Shown here one piece after another: positions 8,604 through 17,016 of a stretch of 64,000 nucleotides of DNA. The notes below the pieces were generated by a model. That model worked only from the letters and a program-made list of their open reading frames with translations. It was not told the DNA's origin and did not search any database. The position numbers and the translations under genes are program-made. The stretch spans positions 1-64,000 of the forward strand of contig CALMAH010000029.1 of assembly GCA_937859595.1 (NCBI GenBank). Direction: 5' to 3'. Every line of letters starts with the position of its first letter. The stretch's first letter is position 1. The DNA comes from an uncultured Acidobacteriota bacterium. GTDB lineage: Bacteria; Acidobacteriota; Blastocatellia; Pyrinomonadales; Pyrinomonadaceae.

Positions 8604-10571
8604 ATGGGCGGACAGCTTGCTTCGTACAAGCTGCCCTTTTTCTCGAATCTTCAGGTCAGCTACACACACGACAAGCTGGGCAAGTTGAGTTCGGTTGCGG
8701 GTACGTCGTCGCTTGGGAATGTCACCTATGCCTCGAATGCACAATACCGGGCCTGGGGCTTGCTGAAACATCTCGAATACAGCAACGGTGTAGAGATGAA
8801 CATCGGCGGATTCAACAACAAGCTGCAGGCAACTGGGTTTGAGGTAAAGAAGAATACGACGCAGATAATCAACAAGACATACCAATATAATGCGGACGGG
8901 ATGGTAAAACACGAAACCGACAGTCTGGATGCAAAATTCGACCGTTCGTATGAATACGATCATCTCACGAGGATGACAAAGGCGCTTTCGGGAGCGGCTG
9001 CACGCAGCGAGACCGTCACCAGCTCGAACACTCCTTACCGTCAGACCCATGAATACAATGCGTTCGGCCAGCGGATAGAGAGTGTAATGAGCCACTGGTC
9101 GAACGTCTGGAGCAATCCCATTAACACAACATGGGTGAACAACCGCCGGAGCGGAGGCGGGAGAACATTCGATGCGGAGGGCAACCTGACCGCGGAGCCT
9201 TACAAGACGTGGAAATACAATGCGGCGGGCCAGCTTCATCACACCGATTTTGTACATGGGGCCGAAGAGACCTATATCCGACAGCAGGAAGAGATCGGTT
9301 ATGACGGAGATGGGCGGATATTAAGGATAGAGACCTCGGACCAGGAAGGAGAAGAAGGCGAACCGACGGAGATCAGTGCTTACCGGCTTCGTTCGAGCAT
9401 TTTGGGCGGAGAGGTGGTTTACGAGAACGGGCAGGCGTTTGTCTATGCCGGCGGTGAGAAGATAGCGACCAGCTACGAAGTGGGAACACCCTCTCCGGCA
9501 TTGGTAACGATGTGGCACCACAAAGACCCGAATATGTCCAGCTACCGTTCGACCGAGCCCGGCGGCACGGTGCTCGGCACGGGGGTCGATAATCACGATT
9601 GGGACAAGATAGAGACCGACGGCGACGGCAAGAGCGTCGGGCTGAGTGCCCCGCTCTCTTTCCCCGAACACTCGAACGAACTCTACACCTCCGGCTGGTC
9701 GTTCGGTTCAATTAACACGGGATCACATAATGTAGGCGTCGAAGAGGGAATTCACGTCCCTCCGGAATATAACCAGGGTGGTTCACAGTGGGACAGGTGG
9801 CGGTTTGGGATCTTATTCCGCAGTACAGAGGTGCAAAGCTATCAGATAAGGACATTGAGCAGAAGCACCATACGTCGCACCGGTACCGGGAGTGAAATAC
9901 GGATGCAAAATGAGGATGATGGCACATGGACGAGCACAGGCTGGGCTGCAACGAGTGAAAGCTATACGATCGAGACCACCGTTTTCATGGTCGTCAATGC
10001 AATAAGGGCCATCAACTGGTCGATGATCCCGCAGCAGCAGACGCGTCCGGAAAGCAATGAAGGCCCGATAGACGGTGGAGGCGATGGAGGGGGAACCACT
10101 CCACCAAATACATCAGTGCCACCTGACGATCCAAATGGAGTGTTTTGCCGAAGCCTACTTCGTCGAATAAATAATCTCAGAAACAAGATTGGGAAACGCA
10201 TCAATGATCTGTTCCTTAATCCAAATGCGCTTCCTCGTAATAAATTTCCTGGATCGAGGCCCAGGGATACTCAGGAAGGTCATGGGGAATTAATAGATAA
10301 GGACATGGATGATCTAAGAAGGCGAAGAGAGGAGTATCAACAAAGATGTGGAGGCAATCCTCCGGCTAGTGGTCCCGCTCATGTTCCAGTGCCACAGCCG
10401 GTTCCTAATCCCCAACCGGCGAGGCCAAATACAAACCGACGATCCATACCGAGGACTCTTCCGAGGCTAGTTCCGGTAACCCCTGTGGTGCCTCCAATTT
10501 TTATATTTCCTCCAGGGTGGGAGTGCATATTCATGCCGGATAAATGCAGCTCACCGATAATAGCGGAGTAA
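8604..10571 (+). CDS. Short Rhs cassette with divergent C-terminal region
   Basis: This 655-residue frame is homologous to the C-terminal third of the large Rhs protein (both share YASN, YRAWG, LKHLEY and NNRR blocks around nt 4900-5350 and 8730-9150). It lacks signal sequence, VCBS repeats and most YD repeats. The Rhs part ends near residue 340. The rest differs completely: a Gly/Asp linker, then a basic segment with two Cys, then a Pro-rich tail. I do not recognise a catalytic motif in the tail. The ATG at 8604 has only a weak purine-rich site upstream, so this may be an unexpressed orphan tip cassette instead of a free-standing gene. The gene after it is a pentapeptide-repeat protein, a possible partner. 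Confidence 0.65.
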   Translation: MGGQLASYKLPFFSNLQVSYTHDKLGKLSSVAGTSSLGNVTYASNAQYRAWGLLKHLEYSNGVEMNIGGFNNKLQATGFEVKKNTTQIINKTYQYNADGMVKHETDSLDAKFDRSYEYDHLTRMTKALSGAAARSETVTSSNTPYRQTHEYNAFGQRIESVMSHWSNVWSNPINTTWVNNRRSGGGRTFDAEGNLTAEPYKTWKYNAAGQLHHTDFVHGAEETYIRQQEEIGYDGDGRILRIETSDQEGEEGEPTEISAYRLRSSILGGEVVYENGQAFVYAGGEKIATSYEVGTPSPALVTMWHHKDPNMSSYRSTEPGGTVLGTGVDNHDWDKIETDGDGKSVGLSAPLSFPEHSNELYTSGWSFGSINTGSHNVGVEEGIHVPPEYNQGGSQWDRWRFGILFRSTEVQSYQIRTLSRSTIRRTGTGSEIRMQNEDDGTWTSTGWAATSESYTIETTVFMVVNAIRAINWSMIPQQQTRPESNEGPIDGGGDGGGTTPPNTSVPPDDPNGVFCRSLLRRINNLRNKIGKRINDLFLNPNALPRNKFPGSRPRDTQEGHGELIDKDMDDLRRRREEYQQRCGGNPPASGPAHVPVPQPVPNPQPARPNTNRRSIPRTLPRLVPVTPVVPPIFIFPPGWECIFMPDKCSSPIIAE

Positions 10572-10616
10572 GTATTACGCTCATTCTTGGTAAACCAGAA
10601 TGTAGAAGGGGATAGT

Positions 10617-11081
10617 ATGAGTGAAAAACAAAACTATGCAGGGATGAACTTAGCTTTCCAAAGTCTTGCAGGTCAGAATTTAACTATGTGTAATTTTGAG
10701 GACGCACAAATGGAAGGGGCAGACTTGTCAGGGGCAATCCTTGAAGGGGCGACCTTTGATGGTGCGGTTTTGGACAATGTGAATTTTTCAAAGGCAGATC
10801 TTTATATGGCATCGTTCTTCTCTGCATCCCTTAAACGCGCGAACTTCTTTGAGGCAGACATGTTAGGAGTTGATCTCGGGGCTGCAAACTTGGTCGGGGC
10901 TAATTTAAGTCGAGCTGATCTGAGCAAAAGTAACATTGGGACAAGATCGCGTTTGCAGGGTGCCGACCTGCGCGAAGCAAATCTCTCAGATGCGAATTTA
11001 CGTGAAGCTGAATATGATGGACGAACTAAATTTCCAGATGGATTTGATCCATCCATTAATCACATGATTTTTGCAAGCTAG
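10617..11081 (+). CDS. Pentapeptide-repeat protein, possible immunity partner of the second Rhs cassette
   Basis: The 154-residue product starts at ATG 10617 behind GAAGGGG. Residues about 15-135 are continuous A(D/N)Lxx-type pentapeptides (for example GADLS, GANLS, RADLS, EANLS), which fold as a right-handed quadrilateral beta-helix. No signal peptide is seen, so it should be cytoplasmic. Pentapeptide proteins act as target mimics or protective proteins in several systems. Here the only hint of role is its place right behind an Rhs C-terminus with 45 nt between them. A+T content is higher than in the flanking Rhs DNA, consistent with separate origin. Confidence 0.8.
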   Translation: MSEKQNYAGMNLAFQSLAGQNLTMCNFEDAQMEGADLSGAILEGATFDGAVLDNVNFSKADLYMASFFSASLKRANFFEADMLGVDLGAANLVGANLSRADLSKSNIGTRSRLQGADLREANLSDANLREAEYDGRTKFPDGFDPSINHMIFAS

Positions 11082-11086
11082 AATAA

Positions 11087-11890
11087 GGTATCAACTATTC
11101 AACTCAGGTATGTAGATTCAGGCAGGAAGGGCAGTGTGTCGATGCTTTTATCTATGAGGACGAGACGGGGCTGCTGACGGGCCAGACGGTGACAAAGCTG
11201 GGGTTTATCCACGAGACGCGGATGGATCTGAGCTACGGTTACGAGCGTGGGGACAGCAAGGGAACGCTGAGCGGCAAGACGGGGCAGTTGACACAGATAA
11301 CGGACAATCTGGACCCGAACAAGGACCGGACATACGAGTTTGACGCCATCGGGCGGCTGGAGAAGAACTCGGTCTATGTGAACACGACGGAGCATTCGTA
11401 TGTCCGGTACGAGTACCCGACAAACGGGATACAAAGCAAGGTCTTTGCGACGCTGATCGACACGAACTCGAACGGGCCGGATGCGTCGGATGAGGTCTTG
11501 AGCGAGACCTGGACGGATGGTGCGGGGAGAGTGAGGTTCTCGCGCGTTCCGCATACATTCAGCGGCGGTTCGACGGCGACGTGGGCTGCAACGGTGACGG
11601 AATATGACATTCTGGGAAGGGTTTCGCACCAGAGCGTGCCGGTCGAGGTTGACGGGGCGTGGCAGCCTGCGGGTGACGATTACACGCGGGGCTGGCTGTG
11701 GACATTCCAAAAATATGACTGGATGGGGCGTGTGATCCGCAAGATCGCGACGGACGGCGACCCTCAGCAGAGTGCGAACGATTCGGACGTGTTTATCTCA
11801 TACGAAGGCTGCGGCTGTGCGGGCGGTCTGGTAACGACCATCGAGGGCGAGGAGATCAAAGAGTATGACGGGGCCATTATGATCTGGTAG
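11087..11890 (+). pseudogene. Rhs remnant without head or tail
   Basis: Recognisable Rhs/YD sequence starts about 11150 in an open frame that has no start codon before GTG 11189, and it ends at TAG 11888-11890 shortly after an EGCGCAGG motif. It matches the middle of the big Rhs protein (nt about 3670-4180). The stretch 11558-11751 is identical base for base to 3889-4082. It lacks signal, VCBS region, core and tip, so it is a truncated duplicate, possibly a donor or relic of gene conversion. Confidence 0.75.
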
Positions 11891-11980
11891 AACCGGGGCG
11901 GGTCGCGATTCGTTTGGAACCGGGCGGGTACACTTACCACACGAAAGGGCCCCAAGGGCCGCGAACGCGTCGTCCAAAGA

Positions 11981-12010
11981 TTGACAAGGAATTTATCGGA
12001 TTGTTATTCT
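11981..12010 (+). promoter_or_regulatory. Promoter of tRNA-Glu
   Basis: TTGACA (11981-11986), 18 bp, then TATTCT (12005-12010). This places the start about 20 nt before the tRNA. Confidence 0.6.
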
Positions 12011-12038
12011 TTTTGTTCGCGCCTTGGCGTGATCATGT

Positions 12039-12114
12039 GTCCGGTTCGTCTAGGGGTCTAGGACACCGCCCTTTCACGGCGGCAACACGGGTTCGAATCC
12101 CGTACCGGATACCA
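12039..12114 (+). tRNA. tRNA-Glu (anticodon TTC), CCA encoded
   Basis: The acceptor stem GTCCGGT (12039-12045) pairs with ACCGGAT (12104-12110), with a G-U at the first pair. The anticodon stem CCGCC/GGCGG holds loop CTTTCAC with anticodon TTC. The T arm has GGTTCGAATCC. Discriminator A at 12111 is followed by an encoded CCA. Confidence 0.95.
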
Positions 12115-12146
12115 TCTTTAACACGATCTTCTGCATCACATAATAG

Positions 12147-12175
12147 ATTCGCTTGTAACCCAAGCGAATTTTTTG
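12147..12175 (+). terminator. Intrinsic terminator after tRNA-Glu
   Basis: ATTCGCTTG (12147-12155) pairs with CAAGCGAAT (12161-12169) across a 5-nt loop and is followed by a T-tract. It ends the tRNA transcript just upstream of the next gene. Confidence 0.85.
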
Positions 12176-12190
12176 TTTTATAGGTTTGTA

Positions 12191-13987
12191 ATGAGATTTA
12201 AATATTTGATCGGCGGCATTTTGCTTGGCATCGCTATGTTCTCGGTATCCTTCGGCCAGACTCAGCAGGCTGTCGACACCATTATTGTCCTTCCGTTTGA
12301 GAACCGTTCGGACAAGGCTGAGTTCAATTGGGTGGGTGAAAGCTTTGCACATGCTCTCTCAGATCTTCTCCGTGTGCCGGGGCTGAATGTCATATCTAAC
12401 GGCGAACGAAAAATGATACAACAGCGGCTACGGATACCGCTGACCAGCATTCCCAGCCTTGCGACGTCGCTCCGGCTTGCCCGCGAAAGCGGTGCCACGC
12501 TGCTGATCTCAGGCCGTTATACTATCGTCCCCGCTCAGGACGATGTTGCGGCGACCATAAACGTTACCACTCGGATCATCCGTGTCAACGAGGGGCGTTT
12601 CCTGAGCGAGGTTATCGATGGGAGACAGATACAACGCGACATCGTCTTGAATGACGCTCTCGGAAATCTGCAAACAATGCAGGGCCAGATCGCCTATCAG
12701 ATCCTTTATCAGCGCGACAAAAATCTCGCCTATTCCCAGAATGACAAGGTAGTCGAAGCAAACCGTGTCCCGGCCCGTGCCTTTGAGGCATACATTAAGG
12801 GGTTGCTGACATCGGTCCCCGAACTCCGCGAAAACTTTTTCAAAAATGCCATCAGGCTAAATGCCGATTCCGACGCCGAGGGCACGTTTGTCGAGGCCGC
12901 TCTTGAGCTTGCTCATCTATATCATGGCCAGCGGAAATTTTCGGACGCGATCAACGAATTCGAACGGGTCGTAAACGCGAACCAGCAATGCCGCGAGGCT
13001 GCAAAAGGCAGCGGCCGCGTGTTGCAATGCAACGACGAGAGCTTTGCCGAGGCGTCTTTCTACATAGGCCTTATACGTTGGCAGCAGGGAGATCTCGAAC
13101 AGGCACTTGCGGTCTTGCGTCCGCTGGCGGAAGAAATGCGGCTGACAAGCGTTTTCAATATGCTAGGGGCCATCGCCATCCAGGCCTCGCGCGCCGAGAG
13201 ACGCGATCAGGCTCGCGCGGCAGCATTGCTTAATGAAGGAATCGAACTGCTGAAGACCGCCGCAGATTCTGCGCCCGACGACCTTGCCGTAAGATTCAAT
13301 TATGGGCTAGCTCTGTTTCTTCAGGGCGATCATCTCCGGTCTGCCGAGCAGATGCGTCTTATCGTGGGAGAGTCACCCCGAGATGGCGAGGCATATTACA
13401 TACTGGCTAAGAGCCTGGCTCAATTGAACGACGAAACCGCATCTGCCGTCGACGATCAGGCACGGGTACATCTGTCGGCCGGTAACCGATATGCCACGCT
13501 TGAGCGCGAATGGGCGAAAACGAAGACCGTGCCTGAGATGACAATGCGCGTCCAGCAGCCTCAGCGTCGCGAGTTTGTCAGCGTTGTCTTGAGCCGTCGG
13601 GATGCCGAACCGGTAAGAACGTCCGGCTCGGGCGTCGAAAGTATGCTTGAACAGGCACGAAGGCATTACCGCGAAGGCAACGATGACGAGGCGATGGCGA
13701 TGATCAGACGCATCCTTGTGAGCGAGCCGATGAGTGCGGAGAGCTATCTGATCCTTGGCAGGCTTCATCTTCGCCGCGGCGACCGCGACCAGGCTGTAAG
13801 CGCGTTGAAGACGGCCCTTTTCTGGGACAACCGTCTTCTGGATGCTCACATTACTCTCGGGCGCATCTTTCTTGAAAGGAACGATTGCCAGCAGGTAAAA
13901 ACCTATGCGGCATCGGCGGCTGAGATAGATCCGGACAACTCCGAGGTGATCTCTCTGGGTCGCCAGGCAGAGCGATGTTCCAAATAG
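12191..13987 (+). CDS. Secreted TolB/FlgO-like N-domain plus TPR protein
   Basis: This 598-residue protein starts at ATG 12191 (AGG 6 nt upstream); the in-frame TTG at 12173 lies in the terminator. The N-terminal signal ends SFGQ. Residues about 25-190 form a TolB/FlgO-type alpha/beta domain (IIVLPFENRS, then DLLRVPG, then GATLLISGRY), as in proteins that sense or build envelope complexes. The rest holds several TPR-like helices (for example a LILGRLHLRRGDRDQA unit near residue 520). It is probably a periplasmic scaffold. No enzyme motif is seen and the exact role is unknown. Confidence 0.75.
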   Translation: MRFKYLIGGILLGIAMFSVSFGQTQQAVDTIIVLPFENRSDKAEFNWVGESFAHALSDLLRVPGLNVISNGERKMIQQRLRIPLTSIPSLATSLRLARESGATLLISGRYTIVPAQDDVAATINVTTRIIRVNEGRFLSEVIDGRQIQRDIVLNDALGNLQTMQGQIAYQILYQRDKNLAYSQNDKVVEANRVPARAFEAYIKGLLTSVPELRENFFKNAIRLNADSDAEGTFVEAALELAHLYHGQRKFSDAINEFERVVNANQQCREAAKGSGRVLQCNDESFAEASFYIGLIRWQQGDLEQALAVLRPLAEEMRLTSVFNMLGAIAIQASRAERRDQARAAALLNEGIELLKTAADSAPDDLAVRFNYGLALFLQGDHLRSAEQMRLIVGESPRDGEAYYILAKSLAQLNDETASAVDDQARVHLSAGNRYATLEREWAKTKTVPEMTMRVQQPQRREFVSVVLSRRDAEPVRTSGSGVESMLEQARRHYREGNDDEAMAMIRRILVSEPMSAESYLILGRLHLRRGDRDQAVSALKTALFWDNRLLDAHITLGRIFLERNDCQQVKTYAASAAEIDPDNSEVISLGRQAERCSK

Positions 13988-14137
13988 TGTAACTGACATC
14001 GCCATTTCCCCCCTCCTTAGCAATATCCGGAAAATTTTTATCGGGATATCGGCTAATCGTCTAACTAACCAATTTATAAAGGCTTTTGGCGACTTTGTGC
14101 GATCCTGCAACGGCAGACTCTCGGTGTCAGACCGCTT

Positions 14138-14153
14138 TGGCACACAATGTGCA
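14138..14153 (+). promoter_or_regulatory. Sigma-54 (-24/-12) promoter-like site
   Basis: TGGCAC, 5 bp, then GTGCA. The invariant GG and GC have the correct spacing and only one base departs from the TGGCAC-N5-TTGCW consensus. The start would be near 14164. No protein gene follows closely. Confidence 0.45.
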
Positions 14154-14163
14154 TTAAGGGAAA

Positions 14164-14305
14164 GTGGCTAGCTTGATGAAGTTGATCAAGACCCCGCCGC
14201 CAACACTTCTCCGAGCGCGGTTTGCCACTGTGCTTGAAACCTTCCGAGCGTTCCTTCAGTTGTCCTTCCTTTTTGAGCCCGGCCGAAAACGGCCGGGCTC
14301 AACCT
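14164..14305 (+). ncRNA. Candidate untranslated RNA A ending in a GC-rich hairpin
   Basis: The predicted transcript begins at the sigma-54-like start. It contains a small hairpin (CTTGAT/ATCAAG) and the 19-mer GCGTTCCTTCAGTTGTCCT (14248-14266), and it ends in an 11-bp GC stem with AAAA loop (14275-14300). The U-tract after the stem is poor. The 19-mer is the exact reverse complement of the 5' part of candidate sRNA B (23893-23951). It could be a regulated RNA, a target, or a relic copy of B in opposite orientation. Confidence 0.35.
14275..14300. terminator. GC-rich perfect hairpin
   Basis: GAGCCCGGCCG and CGGCCGGGCTC form 11 bp around an AAAA loop. It is followed by AACCTCTTT on the plus strand, a weak tract, so termination is plausible but not certain. 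Confidence 0.45.
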
Positions 14306-14627
14306 CTTTAAATCAACAAATTACTGGGATTTACGCGATATGGGGCGTATTCGTTCAATTTGAGATGATCGCTGACCGATGTTTGGCAGTGTGTGTTCAC
14401 ATTGACAGGCGGAGGTGCCGATCAGGGTCCGAAATGACGTTATTTGTCATTCCCCGCATGACAAAATTTGTGCACGAATTCTCCCCATCGGTCACTTTGG
14501 CCGATGATGCGGGGCTTTGTTGAAACATTGAGTGCCAAGCCGCAGAACGGCACGGACGAGGATCCTATATTTCCCTGAATTCCGCACCGCGCAGGATGCA
14601 AATAGTGAACTTTGTTATCATTGGAAA

Positions 14628-16178
14628 ATGATCACGTTACGGCTTCGGGAAAAGATGCCTGCCTGGCAGAGCCTTGTGCTCGGCCTCGTGGCGGCGGTGA
14701 TGCTAATCGCGGCCTTTCCGGACTTTGATATCCGGATAATGGCGTGGCTTGCGATCATCCCGCTCTTGATGGCCGTAGAGCGCGAAAAGGCGTCAAGAGG
14801 AAGAGCGTTTATCGTGGGCTGGGTTTTCGGCCTGGTATTCTTTTTCGGGACCTGCTGGTGGCTGACGCATGCTCCGATAACCTATGCCGGATTCCCGCCC
14901 TTGCTGGCATATTTTCTTTTGTTTGTCGTTTGTTCGATCGTGGCGTTCTTTTCGGGTATCTTTGCCGAGCTGATGGCAGTGCTGCTCAGGCGCCTGAACA
15001 CGGCCGGCGTGCTCGCTGCACCATTCGTTTGGACAGCGGCAGAACTGCTGCGCTATTTGGTAACGGGCAACAACTGGAACGCACTCGGCTATTCGCAGGC
15101 GTTCACGCCGTTTGTCCTGCCGTTTGCGGCGGTGGGCGGCGTGATGATGGTCAGTTTTTTGTGTGCGGCGTTTGCCGCGATCGTCGTTTTCGGCTATTTG
15201 AATTGGCCAAAGCGGCGGATCGAGACGGGCGTCGGGCTTTTGGTCTTTGTGCTTTTTGTCGGGCTGTTCGGTATATTAACCCGGGCCGATGCAGAGGGGA
15301 CGGAGGCGGCCGCAGATATAGTGGCGATACAGCCAAACGTTCCGATGTCCGGCCTCAGCTACGAAAAATGGCAGGAGCTAAGAGAGCGACACGTACTGCT
15401 GACGGAGCGAGCGCTTGCCGAACTTAGGGCACGGACCCCAACCGCCTCGGAGCGGCCGACGACGGTTATCTTTCCCGAATCTCCGATGAATTTTATGTAC
15501 TCCGAAGACCCGGAGTTTCGATGGTTCATTACGGAGTTTTCGCGTAAACACAAGGTCAGCGTGCTCTTTAATTCCGCCGAGCCGAACCACGCGGACGGCA
15601 AATATTTCAACTCGGCAAAGATGGTTGGGCCGGACGGCAAGCCCGTTGGCCGGTATGACAAGATCCATCTCGTCCCGTTCGGCGAGTTTGTGCCGGGGCC
15701 GTTCGAGTATGTAATTCCGGCATTCGTCGGCAGCTTTTCGAGAGGCTCGGACCATAGGCTGTTGCCGCTCGGCGAGACAAATGCGGGCGTGATGATCTGC
15801 TTTGAATCGCATTTTGGAGAGCTCGCCCGTGAATATGTGATAAATGGCGCGGATGTGCTTGTAGAACTAACGAACGACGGCTATCTGGGGAACACACCCG
15901 TACTCCGGCAGCATCTGGCGAACGCTGTCTTCAGGGCAGCGGAAACCAACAGACCGGTCCTTCGCGTTACGAACGTGGGAATTACAGCATATATAAATGA
16001 GCGCGGCGAGATATTTGACCCCGCGCCGACATATCAGGAAGACACGCGGACCTGGTCGGTCGCAATATCCGATGGCTCGCAAACATTCTATGTAAAGCAT
16101 GGTGATTGGTTTGCCTGGTTGAGCGTGCTGGTGACGGTGGGGTTATTGGGAGTCGGGTTAGTTAGGTTGCGGACCTGA
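14628..16178 (+). CDS. lnt: Apolipoprotein N-acyltransferase
   Basis: The enzyme adds the third acyl chain to lipoproteins at the inner membrane, the last step of lipoprotein maturation. The 516-residue product from ATG 14628 has about seven hydrophobic segments in residues 15-215, then a nitrilase-like periplasmic domain and a final membrane segment. The catalytic triad is visible: E284 in FPES, K345 in YDKIHLVPFGEF and C391 in MICFE. An in-frame GTG at 14532 would add a non-hydrophobic tail and has no ribosome site, so the shorter form is preferred. The window's many lipoproteins are expected substrates. Confidence 0.93.
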   Translation: MITLRLREKMPAWQSLVLGLVAAVMLIAAFPDFDIRIMAWLAIIPLLMAVEREKASRGRAFIVGWVFGLVFFFGTCWWLTHAPITYAGFPPLLAYFLLFVVCSIVAFFSGIFAELMAVLLRRLNTAGVLAAPFVWTAAELLRYLVTGNNWNALGYSQAFTPFVLPFAAVGGVMMVSFLCAAFAAIVVFGYLNWPKRRIETGVGLLVFVLFVGLFGILTRADAEGTEAAADIVAIQPNVPMSGLSYEKWQELRERHVLLTERALAELRARTPTASERPTTVIFPESPMNFMYSEDPEFRWFITEFSRKHKVSVLFNSAEPNHADGKYFNSAKMVGPDGKPVGRYDKIHLVPFGEFVPGPFEYVIPAFVGSFSRGSDHRLLPLGETNAGVMICFESHFGELAREYVINGADVLVELTNDGYLGNTPVLRQHLANAVFRAAETNRPVLRVTNVGITAYINERGEIFDPAPTYQEDTRTWSVAISDGSQTFYVKHGDWFAWLSVLVTVGLLGVGLVRLRT

Positions 16179-16263
16179 CCCTGGCCAGAGCGAACGGAAA
16201 TTTTAACCGGACGTTTGGTCAGTTTGGCTAAGGGCAACGGCGAAAAGAAACGGAGGGCCTTTT

Positions 16264-16731
16264 ATGGAATCCCGATCACATATTCATGAAGAGTCGTTCG
16301 ATGTTCCGTCGGAGCGGATGTTCGACCTGCTGATAACGCCGTCGGCGATACGCCAGTGGTGGGGGGCGTCGCGGGCGATAGTACACGCAAGAGAAGGCGG
16401 CGTTTGGGCGGCGTCGTGGGGCGACGAGGACGACCCGGACTATATCTCAACGGCGACGCTGGTCGAGTTTGACCGGCCAAATCGGCTGGCGATGAAATAC
16501 GGCAAATATTATGCAAAAACCGGCCCGCTGCCTTTTGAGTTTGCCGATGACGCGCTGACGACATTTACCATCGCGGCAAACGGCGACGGCTGCACGCTTA
16601 GAGTGGAACAGACCGGTTTTCCGGTCGACGCGATCGCGGACGATTTCTACGCCGCATGCGAAACCGGCTGGAAAGATACGTTTGAGGGGATCCGGAAATA
16701 TCTAAGCCAAGGGAACAAGCCAAAAGGCTGA
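16264..16731 (+). CDS. SRPBCC/AHSA1-type START-fold protein
   Basis: This 155-residue protein starts behind CGGAGGG. It has the AHSA1 pattern: an N-terminal strand with VPSERMFDLLITP, then a WWG after SAIRQ, a central beta grip, and a C-terminal helix GWKDTFEGIRKYL. Such small cytoplasmic proteins bind hydrophobic ligands and are often misnamed Hsp90-ATPase activators. The ligand is unknown. It sits between lnt and prfB with gaps on both sides and is probably transcribed alone. Confidence 0.85.
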   Translation: MESRSHIHEESFDVPSERMFDLLITPSAIRQWWGASRAIVHAREGGVWAASWGDEDDPDYISTATLVEFDRPNRLAMKYGKYYAKTGPLPFEFADDALTTFTIAANGDGCTLRVEQTGFPVDAIADDFYAACETGWKDTFEGIRKYLSQGNKPKG

Positions 16732-16754
16732 AACTTGAGCGATATCTATACAGA

Positions 16755-16801
16755 GCCTGCGTAGCGGGCATCAGCATAGAGCCACGGGTGTAATCCCGTG
16801 G
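16755..16801. repeat. REP-like double hairpin
   Basis: GCCTGC-GTA-GCGGGC (16755-16769) is followed by CCACGGG (16782-16788) pairing with CCCGTGG (16795-16801). Two short GC-rich palindromes in a gene gap resemble REP elements mobilised by RAYT enzymes. I found no other copy in the window. The remaining gap to prfB holds nothing else I can name. Confidence 0.4.
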
Positions 16802-17016
16802 GAAACTCATTTACTCAAGAATAGGGGTCGGTGGGAATCGATGGCTGCATATTCTAAGACAGTTTCGCGTTGGAAACGATTTGGCCTTTGTTGGTTTAGG
16901 CGCGCTGTTCCGATAAACTACAAAACGTGGAAATGTGTTAATTTAACGCTGGGCGCGCTCACACAAAGGAAAAACATTTTAGTAAACGCAGATCTCACAA
17001 AGAATGCAGAGAAGCA

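Larger units (their letters stand above)
13988..14627. other. 640-bp gene-free interval upstream of lnt
   Basis: No convincing coding frame is seen on either strand; an in-frame GTG run from 14164 to 14523 has no family-like content. The interval contains the sigma-54-like site, the candidate RNA and the GC-rich hairpin listed separately. I see nothing recognisable from about 14310 to 14627. Confidence 0.6.

Noticed and set aside
14164..14523. 119-codon protein frame upstream of lnt
   Set aside because: The frame runs through a GC-rich hairpin, changes composition and shows no domain or ribosome site. A non-coding role fits better.
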